NCBI RefSeq assembly: GCF_014203125.1
Contig: NZ_JACHIH010000001.1
Coordinates: 105,536-169,535 of the forward strand
Length of the DNA: 64,000 nt
Direction: 5' to 3'
Source: Rhodopseudomonas rhenobacensis
GTDB lineage: Bacteria; Pseudomonadota; Alphaproteobacteria; Rhizobiales; Xanthobacteraceae
The translations under genes and the position numbers were made by a program. This document shows positions 37,064 to 46,505 of the stretch, one piece after another; the first letter of the stretch is position 1; each line of letters opens with the position of its first letter. A model generated the notes under the pieces. The model saw nothing but the letters and a program-made list of their open reading frames with translations, was not told the origin of the DNA and searched no databases.

Positions 37064-38922
37064 GCGCGCTCGCCGCGCTGGTCCGCGCCTATGACCGGCT
37101 CTCCGCGAACGGAGAGGACGTGCCCGCATTCGGGTATGCTGCTCAAGATATCCAGATTTGCATTATACTTGCCTCCGACGGAAGCCAAGTGGGGGGCCCT
37201 GTCGTCTGGGACCGAGACAAGACTGGTAAACCGTTGTCTAGGACAATGAACGTTCCGTATTTTGGCGGCCGATCAGGGTCCAAAGCGCCACCATACTTTC
37301 TATGGGACAATACGGCTTATGTATTGGGTGTCTCTGCAAAAGCATCATACGATCCACTGGCGAGACATAGAGCCTTCAAGGAGTTTCATCTCGGAGCTTT
37401 AGCTTCGATTGACGATGAGGCCCTTCAAGCTGTGTGCAGATTTTTGAATCGGTGGTCTCCCGATCAGTTTTCGTCTGCCGGATTCACCGATGACCTCAAA
37501 GATAAGAACCTGGTATTTCGTTTCAAATCCGAACGAAATTTCATACACGAACGCAGCGCAGCCAAAGACTGCTGGGAAAAGATATATCAACCTGACGTAA
37601 TCGGTGAAGGATTGTGCCTGATCTCTGGTGAACGTTCTCAGATTGCGCGCCTGCATCCTCCAATTAGGACCTTTGACAATCCCGCACGGATTGTTTCGTT
37701 CGACCTGGACAGCGATGCGTTCGCCTCCTACGAAAACATCCAGGGCGCTAACGCTCCCACCGGAATAAAGGCGGCATTTGCCTATACGGCAGTGTTGAAC
37801 AGGTTTCTTTCGAAGGGCAGCGGCCACCGTATTCAGATCGGCGATGCCTCCTGCGTATTTTGGGCCGACGCTTCGGATACTGCAACTGCGGAAGCGGCGG
37901 AAGACGAATTCTCTTTCCTGATGGGCGCCAATGAAAAGTTGGAGGAAAAGAAACTCAACGCGCTGCTGAACGCCATCAGCCAAGGCCGCCCGAGTAATAA
38001 TTTACCTATGATATTCGCTGGTGTGCGTTTTTTTGTAATGGGTCTCTCACCCAACAATGCGCGACTATTCTTGCGTTTCTATATAGAGGACGATTTCGCC
38101 AAGATCGCGCGGCGGCTGGCGCAGCATCTTGAGGACCTTTCCCTGGAACCTTTGCCGTTCAAACAGCCGCCGGCCGCTTGGGCGCTTCTCTACGAGACCT
38201 CAGTCCACGTTCCAAAGGCAGGCCCGAACGGGCGGACGATTTGGGAGCGCGCGAAGAACTCAAACCCGCCAGCCATCTTATCCGGCGATTTGATGCGAGC
38301 CGTCCTAACCGGCGCGCGCTATCCGCGCACGCTTCTTAGCGCCATCATTCGTCGGGTCCGGGCAGAAGGCGGCCGAGTCACCGGAAAGCGTGTCGCCATT
38401 TGCAAGGCAATCATTAATCGCGAAATTCGCCTCTCGACCCGACGGAAGGGCGTCCGCGATAGTCAGATAACACCTCGACAGGAGACCATTCCCGTGGCGC
38501 TCGATCGCGAAAATCCCAACACCGCCTATAGGCTCGGCCGGCTATTCGCTCTCCTCGAGCGACTCCAAGAGCTTGCGTTGCCTAATCTTAATGCGACGAT
38601 TCGAGATCGATCATTCGCTGCTGCCAGCACAACCCCCCTCCGCGTATTTCCGCAGTTGATCAAGACGTCGCAGCATCACGCAAGTGCTGCTCGCAAGGAC
38701 ATAGCGAGCCGAAAATTATCCTTTTGGTTAGAGAATCAAATTGGAGATGTGTGGTCGGGATTGAGCCCTGATCTGCCCCGCACGCTACGCCTTGACGATC
38801 AAGCTCGATTCCACGCTGGGTACTATCACCAACGATTCGCTAAATCAGACAAGGCCGGTGAGAATAACTTGGCAACCGTTAGTAACCATGATTCTGGCTC
38901 CGAAGAGAGCGACAAGGAGTGA
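37060..38922 (+). CDS. cas8c: Cas8c (Csd1), large Cascade subunit
   Basis: A 620-residue protein that in type I-C recognises the PAM and helps open target DNA. The opening SALAALVRAYDRLSANGEDVPAFGY, cited as LVRAYDRLSANGEDVP, is the Csd1 signature, followed by DNTAYVLGVS and RHRAFKEFH. ATG 37060 overlaps the cas5 stop (ATGA). After about codon 24 the DNA becomes clearly poorer in GC and uses codons such as ATA, TTA and AGA that neighbours avoid; this lasts through the gene and into cas7. The frame is intact. The small subunit Cas11c is usually made from an internal start in the 3' part of cas8c; I could not pin that start with confidence. Confidence 0.94.
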   Translation: MSALAALVRAYDRLSANGEDVPAFGYAAQDIQICIILASDGSQVGGPVVWDRDKTGKPLSRTMNVPYFGGRSGSKAPPYFLWDNTAYVLGVSAKASYDPLARHRAFKEFHLGALASIDDEALQAVCRFLNRWSPDQFSSAGFTDDLKDKNLVFRFKSERNFIHERSAAKDCWEKIYQPDVIGEGLCLISGERSQIARLHPPIRTFDNPARIVSFDLDSDAFASYENIQGANAPTGIKAAFAYTAVLNRFLSKGSGHRIQIGDASCVFWADASDTATAEAAEDEFSFLMGANEKLEEKKLNALLNAISQGRPSNNLPMIFAGVRFFVMGLSPNNARLFLRFYIEDDFAKIARRLAQHLEDLSLEPLPFKQPPAAWALLYETSVHVPKAGPNGRTIWERAKNSNPPAILSGDLMRAVLTGARYPRTLLSAIIRRVRAEGGRVTGKRVAICKAIINREIRLSTRRKGVRDSQITPRQETIPVALDRENPNTAYRLGRLFALLERLQELALPNLNATIRDRSFAAASTTPLRVFPQLIKTSQHHASAARKDIASRKLSFWLENQIGDVWSGLSPDLPRTLRLDDQARFHAGYYHQRFAKSDKAGENNLATVSNHDSGSEESDKE

Positions 38923-38926
38923 ATTA

Positions 38927-39838
38927 ATGACAGTACTTTTGGGACGCCACGATTTCGTCTTTCTGTTCGAGGTAACGGATGGAAATCCTAATGGTGATCC
39001 GGACGCAGGAAATTTGCCCCGCTCCGACCCAGAAACAAATCAAGGCCTCGTAACCGATGTCGCGCTCAAACGGAAGATCCGAGATTTTGTTCACCTAAAA
39101 GGGGGGCCGGGCAATGCGATCTTTGTTTTGGCGAAGGAGCCGCTGAACAGGAAAATTGCTGAAGCCTGTGAAGTCAATAAACTCCCGACTTTCCAAAGGA
39201 AGGACGGAAAATGGGAGACGAGCGAGGCTAAGAAGCGGAGCCAAGAGGACATCCGTCTCCTCCAGGAATGGCTATGCTCACAGTATTTCGACGTTCGGGC
39301 TTTTGGCGCGGTGCTATCCACGGGGCCGAATGCTGGGCAACTCCGCGGACCTGTGCAACTCACTTTCGCCCGTTCGGTCGAGCCAATTTCGATTGATACA
39401 CATACGATTACTCGCGTAACCGATGTCGATAAAGAGGAGGGCGAAATCGGTCGCAAGCACACAATTCCTTACGGACTTTACCGTGCGCACGGCTTCGTGT
39501 CGGTGAACTTCGCCGAGAGAACCGGATTTTCTACTGAGGACCTCACGTTGCTTTGGGAGGCCCTCACTTCGATGTTCGAGCATGACCGCTCCGCCGCGCG
39601 CGGCGAGATGTCGTCGCGTAAGCTGGTCGCCTTCAAGCATGCTTCGCCACTCGGCAACGCCGCCGCGCATGATCTGTTCGACCGCGTCAAGGTGCAGCGC
39701 AAATTCGGCGACGACCTCTACGACCTCGACAGCAACCGCCTGGATAATCTGCCGCCGGCGCGACGTTTCGCCGACTATGCGGTGAGCATCGACCGCGACA
39801 ACTTGCCTGAAGGCATCGAAATACTCGAACTCGTGTGA
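38927..39838 (+). CDS. cas7: Cas7c (Csd2), Cascade backbone subunit
   Basis: A 303-residue RAMP protein that coats the crRNA spacer in several copies. RHDFVFLFEVTDGNPNGDPDAGNLPR, seen as FEVTDGNPNGDPDAGNLPR, is the Csd2 hallmark; DVRAFGAVLSTG, GPVQLTFARSVEPI and the H-T-I-PYGLYRAHGFVS strings follow. The ribosome site AAGGAG is 8 bases before ATG 38927, at the 3' end of cas8c. The first two thirds (to about 39560) are GC-poor like cas8c, then composition changes sharply to GC-rich, which hints at a recombination joint within the gene. Confidence 0.95.
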   Translation: MTVLLGRHDFVFLFEVTDGNPNGDPDAGNLPRSDPETNQGLVTDVALKRKIRDFVHLKGGPGNAIFVLAKEPLNRKIAEACEVNKLPTFQRKDGKWETSEAKKRSQEDIRLLQEWLCSQYFDVRAFGAVLSTGPNAGQLRGPVQLTFARSVEPISIDTHTITRVTDVDKEEGEIGRKHTIPYGLYRAHGFVSVNFAERTGFSTEDLTLLWEALTSMFEHDRSAARGEMSSRKLVAFKHASPLGNAAAHDLFDRVKVQRKFGDDLYDLDSNRLDNLPPARRFADYAVSIDRDNLPEGIEILELV

Positions 39839-39851
39839 CACGGAGTGCGGA

Positions 39852-40538
39852 ATGGCGGGCCTCGACATCGACGACCCGATCCCGCTCTCCGCGCTGCAAC
39901 ATGCCGTCTACTGCCTGCGGCAGGCGGCGTTGATTCATATCGAGCGGCTCTGGGAGGAAAATCGCTTCACCGCCGAGGGACGCGTGCTGCACGAGGTTGC
40001 GCATGAACCAGGGCTTCGGCGCCAGAAGGGTCTGCGCCGCATCACGGCGCTGCCGCTCGCCTCGAAGCGGCTGAACCTTTCGGGCGTTGCCGATCTCGTC
40101 GAATTTCGCACCGGTCCAGACGGCGAAACCGCCTATCCGGTCGAGTACAAGCGGGGCCGTGCCAAGCTTCACCGCGCCGATGAGGTTCAACTCTGCGCGC
40201 AAGCGCTCTGCCTGGAGGAGATGACCGGGCGCCCCGTGCCCGAGGGTGCGTTGTTTTACGCTGCACCGAAACGCCGGCTCGCCGTGCCATTCGACGCGGA
40301 GCTGCGCCGGCTGACCGAGACGACGGCGCGGCAGTTGGGCGAACTCTTTGCGACCGGGCGAACGCCGCCGGCGATCTGGCGTGCCGACCGCTGCCGCGCC
40401 TGCTCGCTCGTCGAGCTCTGCCGGCCAAAAGCCGTGGCAAAATCGGCGATCAGCTTCCGGGATCGCGCGATTGCTGCCGCACTCGAAGAGGCCGCCGGCT
40501 GCGAAGCAGGCGGCGAGGCGGAAAAGGACCGACAGTGA
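39852..40538 (+). CDS. cas4: Cas4 nuclease (spacer-acquisition factor)
   Basis: A 228-residue RecB-like nuclease with an iron-sulfur cluster; with Cas1 it trims pre-spacers and selects those with a correct PAM and orientation. The four cluster cysteines are Cys21 (AVYCLRQ) and Cys181, Cys184 and Cys190 (CRACSLVELC). The nuclease motifs are GVADLVEF (Asp81), VEYKRG (Glu98, Lys100) and the Gln-helix EVQLCAQALC. The gene starts 13 bases after cas7 and its stop overlaps the GTG start of cas1. Confidence 0.95.
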   Translation: MAGLDIDDPIPLSALQHAVYCLRQAALIHIERLWEENRFTAEGRVLHEVAHEPGLRRQKGLRRITALPLASKRLNLSGVADLVEFRTGPDGETAYPVEYKRGRAKLHRADEVQLCAQALCLEEMTGRPVPEGALFYAAPKRRLAVPFDAELRRLTETTARQLGELFATGRTPPAIWRADRCRACSLVELCRPKAVAKSAISFRDRAIAAALEEAAGCEAGGEAEKDRQ

Positions 40539-41569
40539 AGAAGCTTCTCAACACGCTGTTCGTCACCACCGAAGGCGCGAGCCTACGCAAGGACGGCGAA
40601 AATATCGTCGCCGAGCTGGACGGCGCCGAACGCGCCCGCGTGCCGCTGCATATGCTCGGCTCGGTGATGGTGTTCGGCGCGATCTTCATGTCGCCGCCGC
40701 TGATCCAGGCGCTCGCCGCCGGCGGCATCACGCTGGTTCTGCTCGACCGCGCCGGCCGCTTCCAGGCGCGCGTCGAAGGGCCGGTCAGCGGCAATGTCTT
40801 GCTCCGGCGCGCGCAATATCGCGCCTCCGAAGCACCCGACGAGATCGTCCGCAGTTTCGTCTTGGCCAAGATCGCTAACCAGCGCAGCGTGCTGCAACGC
40901 GCGTTGCGCGACCATGCCGACGGCGCGCCGCCGGAGCAATGCGCGCGCATTGCGGCCGCCGTCGATCGCCTCGGCTTCATCCTGCGGCGCGTCGCTCATC
41001 TGAACGAGGGCGTCGAAGCGCTGCGCGGCGCGGAGGGCGAAGCGGCGCAGACCTACTTCGCGGTGTTCGATCATCTCATTCGCGCCGCCGACCCGGAGAT
41101 CCGCTTTCGCGGCCGCTCGCGGCGTCCCCCGCTCGATCCCGTCAACGCGCTGCTGTCGTTTCTCTACACGCTGCTGACCCATGATTGCCGCAGCGCCGCC
41201 GAGGGCGTCGGGCTCGACCCCGCGGTCGGATTCCTGCATCGCGACCGGCCCGGCCGGCCGAGCCTGGCGCTCGATCTGATGGAGGAACTGCGGCCCGTGC
41301 TCGCCGACCGCTTGGCGCTGTCGCTCCTCAATCGCCGGCAACTCCGCGCCCGCGATTTCGAGATCCGTGATGGCGGCGCCGTTCTGCTGACCGACGATGG
41401 CCGCAAGACGGTGCTGACCGCCTGGACGGAACGCAAGAAAGAAGAGCGGCGCCATCCCTTCCTGGAGGAGACGGCGCCGCTCGGGCTGGTGCCGCATCTT
41501 CAGGCGCAACTGCTCGCGCGCCACCTACGCGGCGATCTCGACGCCTATCCGCCCTGGTTCTGGAAATGA
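40535..41569 (+). CDS. cas1: Cas1 integrase, type I-C
   Basis: A 344-residue metal-dependent integrase that inserts new spacers together with Cas2. KKLLNTLFVTTEGASLRKDG opens the beta-sheet domain. The catalytic region has the conserved His and Asp in GFLHRDRPGRPSLALDLMEE, with the first metal-binding Glu further upstream. The start is GTG 40535, overlapping the cas4 stop (GTGA), so the two are translationally coupled. Length and order match type I-C Cas1. Confidence 0.96.
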   Translation: MKKLLNTLFVTTEGASLRKDGENIVAELDGAERARVPLHMLGSVMVFGAIFMSPPLIQALAAGGITLVLLDRAGRFQARVEGPVSGNVLLRRAQYRASEAPDEIVRSFVLAKIANQRSVLQRALRDHADGAPPEQCARIAAAVDRLGFILRRVAHLNEGVEALRGAEGEAAQTYFAVFDHLIRAADPEIRFRGRSRRPPLDPVNALLSFLYTLLTHDCRSAAEGVGLDPAVGFLHRDRPGRPSLALDLMEELRPVLADRLALSLLNRRQLRARDFEIRDGGAVLLTDDGRKTVLTAWTERKKEERRHPFLEETAPLGLVPHLQAQLLARHLRGDLDAYPPWFWK

Positions 41570-41608
41570 GGGACGAGGGGGCGCGGACGAAACCGATCGG
41601 AGGCGATG

Positions 41609-41899
41609 ATGCTCGTTCTCGTGACCTATGATGTCAGCACGGTCGAAGCGGGCGGGCCGGCGCGCTTGCGTCGTGTCGCTAAAGCCTGTCGTAACTATGG
41701 TCAGCGCGTGCAGTTTTCCGTGTTCGAGATCGAGGTTGATCCGGCCCAATGGGCCACTCTGAAGGCGAAGCTCGAGCGCTTGATCAAGCCGGAGCACGAC
41801 AGTCTGCGTTATTATTATCTCGGCGCGAATTGGCAGCGTCGGGTGGAACATGTGGGGGCGAAACCGGCAACCGATCTGGCCGGGCCGCTCATTGTCTGA
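41609..41899 (+). CDS. cas2: Cas2, structural partner of Cas1
   Basis: A 96-residue protein with a ferredoxin-like fold that forms the core of the Cas1-Cas2 integration complex. The first strand LVLVTYDVST has the conserved Asp (Asp8); RVQFSVFEIEVDP and LRYYYLGANW follow as expected. Two ATGs lie in tandem (41606, 41609); the second gives the better spacing to GGAGG at 41599-41603 and the typical family start. The stop codon lies inside the first unit of a 15-bp tandem repeat, so the C-terminus may have been reshaped recently. Confidence 0.95.
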   Translation: MLVLVTYDVSTVEAGGPARLRRVAKACRNYGQRVQFSVFEIEVDPAQWATLKAKLERLIKPEHDSLRYYYLGANWQRRVEHVGAKPATDLAGPLIV

Positions 41900-41934
41900 G
41901 CGTTGGCTGTCTGAGCGTTGGCTGTCTGAGCGTT
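41894..41934 (+). repeat. 15-bp tandem repeat across the cas2 stop codon
   Basis: GTCTGAGCGTTGGCT occurs twice in full (41894-41908 and 41909-41923) and a third time in part (to 41934). Each unit carries an in-frame TGA, so the extra copies do not lengthen Cas2. It lies between cas2 and the array leader. Confidence 0.85.
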
Positions 41935-42132
41935 CGGGCTCGCCGAGCCCGTGCGCGCGAACCTCAAGCATGACCCGATTCGTCGGGGGCTTCGCGCGGG
42001 CGGGAGCTGTTTGAAATCGTTTAGTTATCGGCAGGCCGCCGCCGATCAACGTCGATACTCGGTCGTTCGAGCTTCTCCATTCGCGCGTCCCGGCCAATTT
42101 CATTTGAAGACAGAAGAGCCTAGGAATAAGCC
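41935..42132 (+). promoter_or_regulatory. CRISPR leader
   Basis: About 200 bases between the cas2-end repeats and the first CRISPR repeat, without an ORF. It starts with a CGGGCT-AGCCCG hairpin and becomes less GC-rich in the middle and near its end (GTTTAGTTATC, CATTTGAAGAC, AGGAATAAGCC). By position and array polarity it should hold the array promoter and the site where new spacers are added. A clear -35/-10 pair is not evident. Confidence 0.75.
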
Positions 42133-45100
42133 GTCGCTCCCCGTGCGGGAGCGCGGATAGAAACGGACGATCTGGCCCGGTTGCCGGCCTTGATGGCTGT
42201 CGCTCCCCGTGCGGGAGCGCGGATAGAAACCGCGACATCCAGCTCGACGCCGAAGCGCTTTCCGGTCGCTCCCCGTGCGGGAGCGCGGATAGAAACATCA
42301 ATCCGGTTGCTGCCAGGCATCTGGCCGCCTGGTCGCTCCCCGTGCGGGAGCGCGGATAGAAACGTTGTATCCGTGGCAATCTCACCGCTGATCGCCCGTC
42401 GCTCCCCGTGCGGGAGCGCGGATAGAAACCTGGTGGTAGGCACCGGCCGCGGCGCCAACCGCTAGTCGCTCCCCGTGCGGGAGCGCGGATAGAAACCGCC
42501 TTCGGTTCCGGCTTCGCTTCGTTGTCAAGTCGCTCCCCGTGCGGGAGCGCGGATAGAAACAATGACTGCTGTCTGGGGTGTGGCAGCGGCGTGCGAGTCG
42601 CTCCCCGTGCGGGAGCGCGGATAGAAACAGCGACGCATAGGGAATCCACACGCCGCGGTTGGGTCGCTCCCCGTGCGGGAGCGCGGATAGAAACCTCTCT
42701 CCGTTACTAACCAGATCGCCGAAATGAGTCGCTCCCCGTGCGGGAGCGCGGATAGAAACCAGAACCCCGGCGTCACGCTGTAAGGACTGCACCGGTCGCT
42801 CCCCGTGCGGGAGCGCGGATAGAAACCCAGCAACGTCCGGATGGGATGGCGTCGGAGCAGGTCGCTCCCCGTGCGGGAGCGCGGATAGAAACAGTCCGGC
42901 TGCTTCCAGCCAGTCGTTGATTCTCGTCGCTCCCCGTGCGGGAGCGCGGATAGAAACGCCGCGGGCTTATCGCCGCCCAGCGAGACCCGCAGTCGCTCCC
43001 CGTGCGGGAGCGCGGATAGAAACTCCTCCGAGGTGGCCAGCGCGGCCGTCATCGGCAGTCGCTCCCCGTGCGGGAGCGCGGATAGAAACGCCCTCAACCC
43101 GGCGAACAAGTCGATCGTGATCGTCGCTCCCCGTGCGGGAGCGCGGATAGAAACTTGCCGGGCTCGCCGATGGTGATGCAGTTGCCGAGGTCGCTCCCCG
43201 TGCGGGAGCGCGGATAGAAACGGCTGCGTGGACGCACGACGCGGCCCCGAACACGGTCGCTCCCCGTGCGGGAGCGCGGATAGAAACCCAGACGCGATCG
43301 ACCCCATGCGCCGAGACTATCGTCGCTCCCCGTGCGGGAGCGCGGATAGAAACAGGCAAGTCGAGGCGGCGCGTAAGGCTGACGCTAGTCGCTCCCCGTG
43401 CGGGAGCGCGGATAGAAACACCGCAGCGGCCATCAACGAAGATTGGATCCCTGGTCGCTCCCCGTGCGGGAGCGCGGATAGAAACCGAGAACGACGCATT
43501 CGAGCGTAACGAAGCTGCGCGTCGCTCCCCGTGCGGGAGCGCGGATAGAAACGTCGAGCCGGGCGCCGGTCTTGACGGCCGCCTCGTCGCTCCCCGTGCG
43601 GGAGCGCGGATAGAAACGCCATGCAGCTGATAACTGCCGTCGAGACGAAACGTCGCTCCCCGTGCGGGAGCGCGGATAGAAACGGTTAGCAAAGGCAACA
43701 AGGCTAACTAACCGCTGCGTCGCTCCCCGTGCGGGAGCGCGGATAGAAACGTGGTCTGCCGGCCGGCGAGCGCTGCGGCCCGGGGGTCGCTCCCCGTGCG
43801 GGAGCGCGGATAGAAACTTGTTCCACGGGTCGCCCTGCGCGATCGAGCGGGTCGCTCCCCGTGCGGGAGCGCGGATAGAAACGCGCCCGATGCAGGATAT
43901 CGGGCGGTAGCCACGAGTCGCTCCCCGTGCGGGAGCGCGGATAGAAACCGGTGGTTACGGCCGAGCTGTTCACCAGGCCAGTCGTCGCTCCCCGTGCGGG
44001 AGCGCGGATAGAAACAAGGAGGCCTGCAAGGCGGCTGGGATCGATAAAGTCGCTCCCCGTGCGGGAGCGCGGATAGAAACATCCGACGACGCCAGCGATC
44101 CATGCAGTCCGTCGGTCGCTCCCCGTGCGGGAGCGCGGATAGAAACTGGTCGATCTATGGCACCGACGCCGTGTTGACCGTCACTCCCCGTGCGGGAGCG
44201 CGGATAGAAACGTCCATGACGTAATCGAGCGCCTGTCGGTCGGTGGTCGCTCCCCGTGCGGGAGCGCGGATAGAAACTCGGCCCGCTGCATCGACGCGTG
44301 GTGGGCATCTGGTCGCTCCCCGTGCGGGAGCGCGGATAGAAACTCACCGGCCCGGCGCGCCCCGGCGTCGCGCCCCTGTCGCTCCCCGTGCGGGAGCGCG
44401 GATAGAAACCTTGAAGGCGCGCTGGCGGTCCGGGTGCCATTGCGTCGCTCCCCGTGCGGGAGCGCGGATAGAAACGTTGCGGCGCCGGAGGGCGACGGCC
44501 AATTCTCGAGTCGCTCCCCGTGCGGGAGCGCGGATAGAAACATCTTCGAGAACGGCAAGCCGCGCTTCGAGCAGGGTCGCTCCCCGTGCGGGAGCGCGGA
44601 TAGAAACGACGTCCAGGTCGATGGCGGGGCAACCAGCTTCACGTCGCTCCCCGTGCGGGAGCGCGGATAGAAACGCAACGTCGGTCACGATGCCATCGAT
44701 CTTGAGAGTCGCTCCCCGTGCGGGAGCGCGGATAGAAACCACCGAAGTCGCTGACGTTCATTCCGGCCAAGCTGTCGCTCCCCCCGTGCGGGAGCGCGGA
44801 TAGAAACAGATTGCCGATTGATGCATTGGCGCCGCGACTCGTCGCTCCCCGTGCGGGAGCGCGGATAGAAACCAGCTCAACCGAAGCAAAAACCCCGGCA
44901 GGCCGGTCGCTCCCCGTGCGGGAGCGCGGATAGAAACTTCCTGGAGGCAGCGGAATGACACAAGCAATCGAGTCGCTCCCCGTGCGGGAGCGCGGATAGA
45001 AACATGGCTTCCGAGGCGGCGTTGAACAGGATGCGCGCGTCGCTCCCCGTGCGGGAGCGCGGATAGAAACGTCGATAGCGAAGATCAAAAGCGCCTTGGC

Positions 45101-45203
45101 TGAGCGTCGCTCCCCGTGCGGGAGCGCGGATAGAAACCCTATTCGCCGCAAACCGGCGTCAACTTCGTCGGGTCGCTCCCCGTACGGGAGCGCGGATAGA
45201 AAC
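42133..45203 (+). CRISPR. Type I-C CRISPR array: 47 repeats, 46 spacers
   Basis: I counted 47 repeats by position. The consensus is 32 bases, beginning GTCGCTCCCC, with GTGCGGGAGC in the middle and GCGGATAGAAAC at the end. CGCTCCC and GGGAGCG form a 7-bp stem with loop CGTGC. The 3' GATAGAAAC end would form the 5' handle of each crRNA, so transcription runs on the plus strand away from cas2. Spacers are 32-36 bases. Three repeats deviate: number 32 (44180, G to A at position 4), number 41 (44774, two extra C) and the last, number 47 (45172, G to A at position 13). The degenerate last repeat fits the leader-distal end. I saw no duplicate spacers by eye. Confidence 0.98.
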
Positions 45204-45227
45204 GCCTACAAGCTCGCCCGCGTCACC

Positions 45228-46066
45228 CTATCGCGGCGGCACCTTTATGCGGCTTTCGGGGATGGTCCATATCTTCGTTTGGAGGTCGAATTCCGACCGT
45301 TCCGCGGCACGCAACTCGCCGGGTCGCGGGAACAGGAATGCCATGAGCTTCAGAGCGGCGCGCGTCGTCGGTTGTCCATCAAAACTGTCAATTGCACGCA
45401 GCAGCGCACCGAACGCCTGACGCTCCGTGATGGCCGCTCGCGGCGTTACAGTTGGACTCGTAAGCGCGCCCCGAAGGGAAAAAGTGGGATCGTTCTCCGC
45501 TCGCGCCGTTGCAATGGCATAGCGGAAGACGCACCCGATGGTGCTTCGGAGACGGCGAGCACTTTCGAGCCGACCCCGGACTTCGACCTTGCGACGAACC
45601 GTCAAAATCTGCCGCGGTGATTTCAGCAATGGGACGCTGACCGAGCATCGGGCGCGCGATGCCAAGGAGCCATTTGGTCTTCTCGATGGTGCGCTCCGAG
45701 CGGCCCTCTCGGGTTTGCTTATCAGTGTATTCGTCAGCGAGAAGCGCGAATGTGTTCGCCGCTACCGCCTGCCGCGCCAGCTTGTCGAGCCGATGTTTGA
45801 CGCCGGGGTCGGCTCCAGCCGCCAAAACTCTCTTCGCATCATCTCGCTTCTCCCGCGCGTCCAGAAGGGAGACCTGCGGGTAGATCTCCAACGCGAGGGA
45901 CTTCTGTTTGCCGGCGAATCGGCATGCGAGACGCCACAACCGACCGCCGGTCGGCTGCACCAGCAGATAGAGACCACCGCCGTCGCTGAGCTTGGACGGA
46001 GAAGGCCCCCTTGGACGGAGAAGGCCCCGGTTTAGCGTTGCTGCAGTGAGCGTCGGTAAGGGGCAT
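45228..46066 (-). pseudogene. Broken tyrosine integrase next to tRNA-Thr
   Basis: A remnant of a P4-type tyrosine recombinase in three frames. Frame 1 runs from ATG 46066 (MPLTDAHCSNAKPGPSPSK). A 19-bp tandem duplication (TTGGACGGAGAAGGCCCC at 45992-46029, twice) shifts the frame; without it the next frame continues as LSDGGGLYLLVQPTGGRLW, the Arm DNA-binding domain consensus. At about 45608 a second shift (one extra base or two lost) leads into VRRKVEVRGRLESARRL and the core-binding and early catalytic part, with the first catalytic Arg in RPGELRAAE. After WTIPESRIK the sequence leaves the family at about 45242, and the C-terminal His-x-x-Arg and Tyr are gone. The array ends 25 bases beyond. 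Confidence 0.88.
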
Positions 46067-46231
46067 GTGTTGGTATCGCCCTTGTTGGCCATCGCCGCGG
46101 ACCAACAGAAAGACCAACAAATCCGGCGAATGCAGGGCAACGGCGACGACCGGCCATGTCCTGAAAATCGTTTATTGCCAATGCCTTATGCGACGACGGC
46201 GGATAATGGCGAACGCGGGCGCAGATGAAGA

Positions 46232-46307
46232 TGGTGCCGCAAGAGGGATTCGAACCCCCGACCCCGTCATTACGAATGACGTGCTCTACCAGCTGAGCTA
46301 TTGCGGC
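46232..46307 (-). tRNA. tRNA-Thr (anticodon CGU)
   Basis: A complete 76-base cloverleaf with encoded CCA on the minus strand. The acceptor stem is GCCGCAA/TTGCGGC, the D arm GCTC-AGCTGGTA-GAGC, the anticodon arm CGTCA-TTCGTAA-TGACG with anticodon CGT (reads ACG), and the T arm GGGGG-TTCGAAT-CCCTC. The 3' end faces the integrase remnant 166 bases away, as expected for an integration site. Confidence 0.97.
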
Positions 46308-46505
46308 ATATCAAGCAGTTAGCCTGATCTCAGAGCGTCGGACAGCGGCCGGGACGACGACGTCACGGCAGCGAAGCGGCGCGAGCCGCCGCTTCATAGC
46401 CGGAAAGCGCGCCGTGGTCAAAACCATGCGGGCGTATTCGACCGAATATCAAGGCTCATCCTAAAGTCACGATCCGACCGTGCGGAGACGCACGCCGGCG
46501 TCCGC

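Noticed and set aside
41525..45151. Many open frames across the CRISPR array on both strands (repeating FYPRSRTGSD, VSIRAPARGAT, FLSALPHGER or SPCGSADRN units)
   Set aside because: They are translations of the CRISPR repeat in different frames, with spacer-coded pieces between. They are array artefacts, not repeat proteins.
46065..46322. 85-codon plus-strand frame across tRNA-Thr (ARGIRTPDPVITNDVLYQLS)
   Set aside because: A well-known false protein made by antisense reading of tRNA-Thr.
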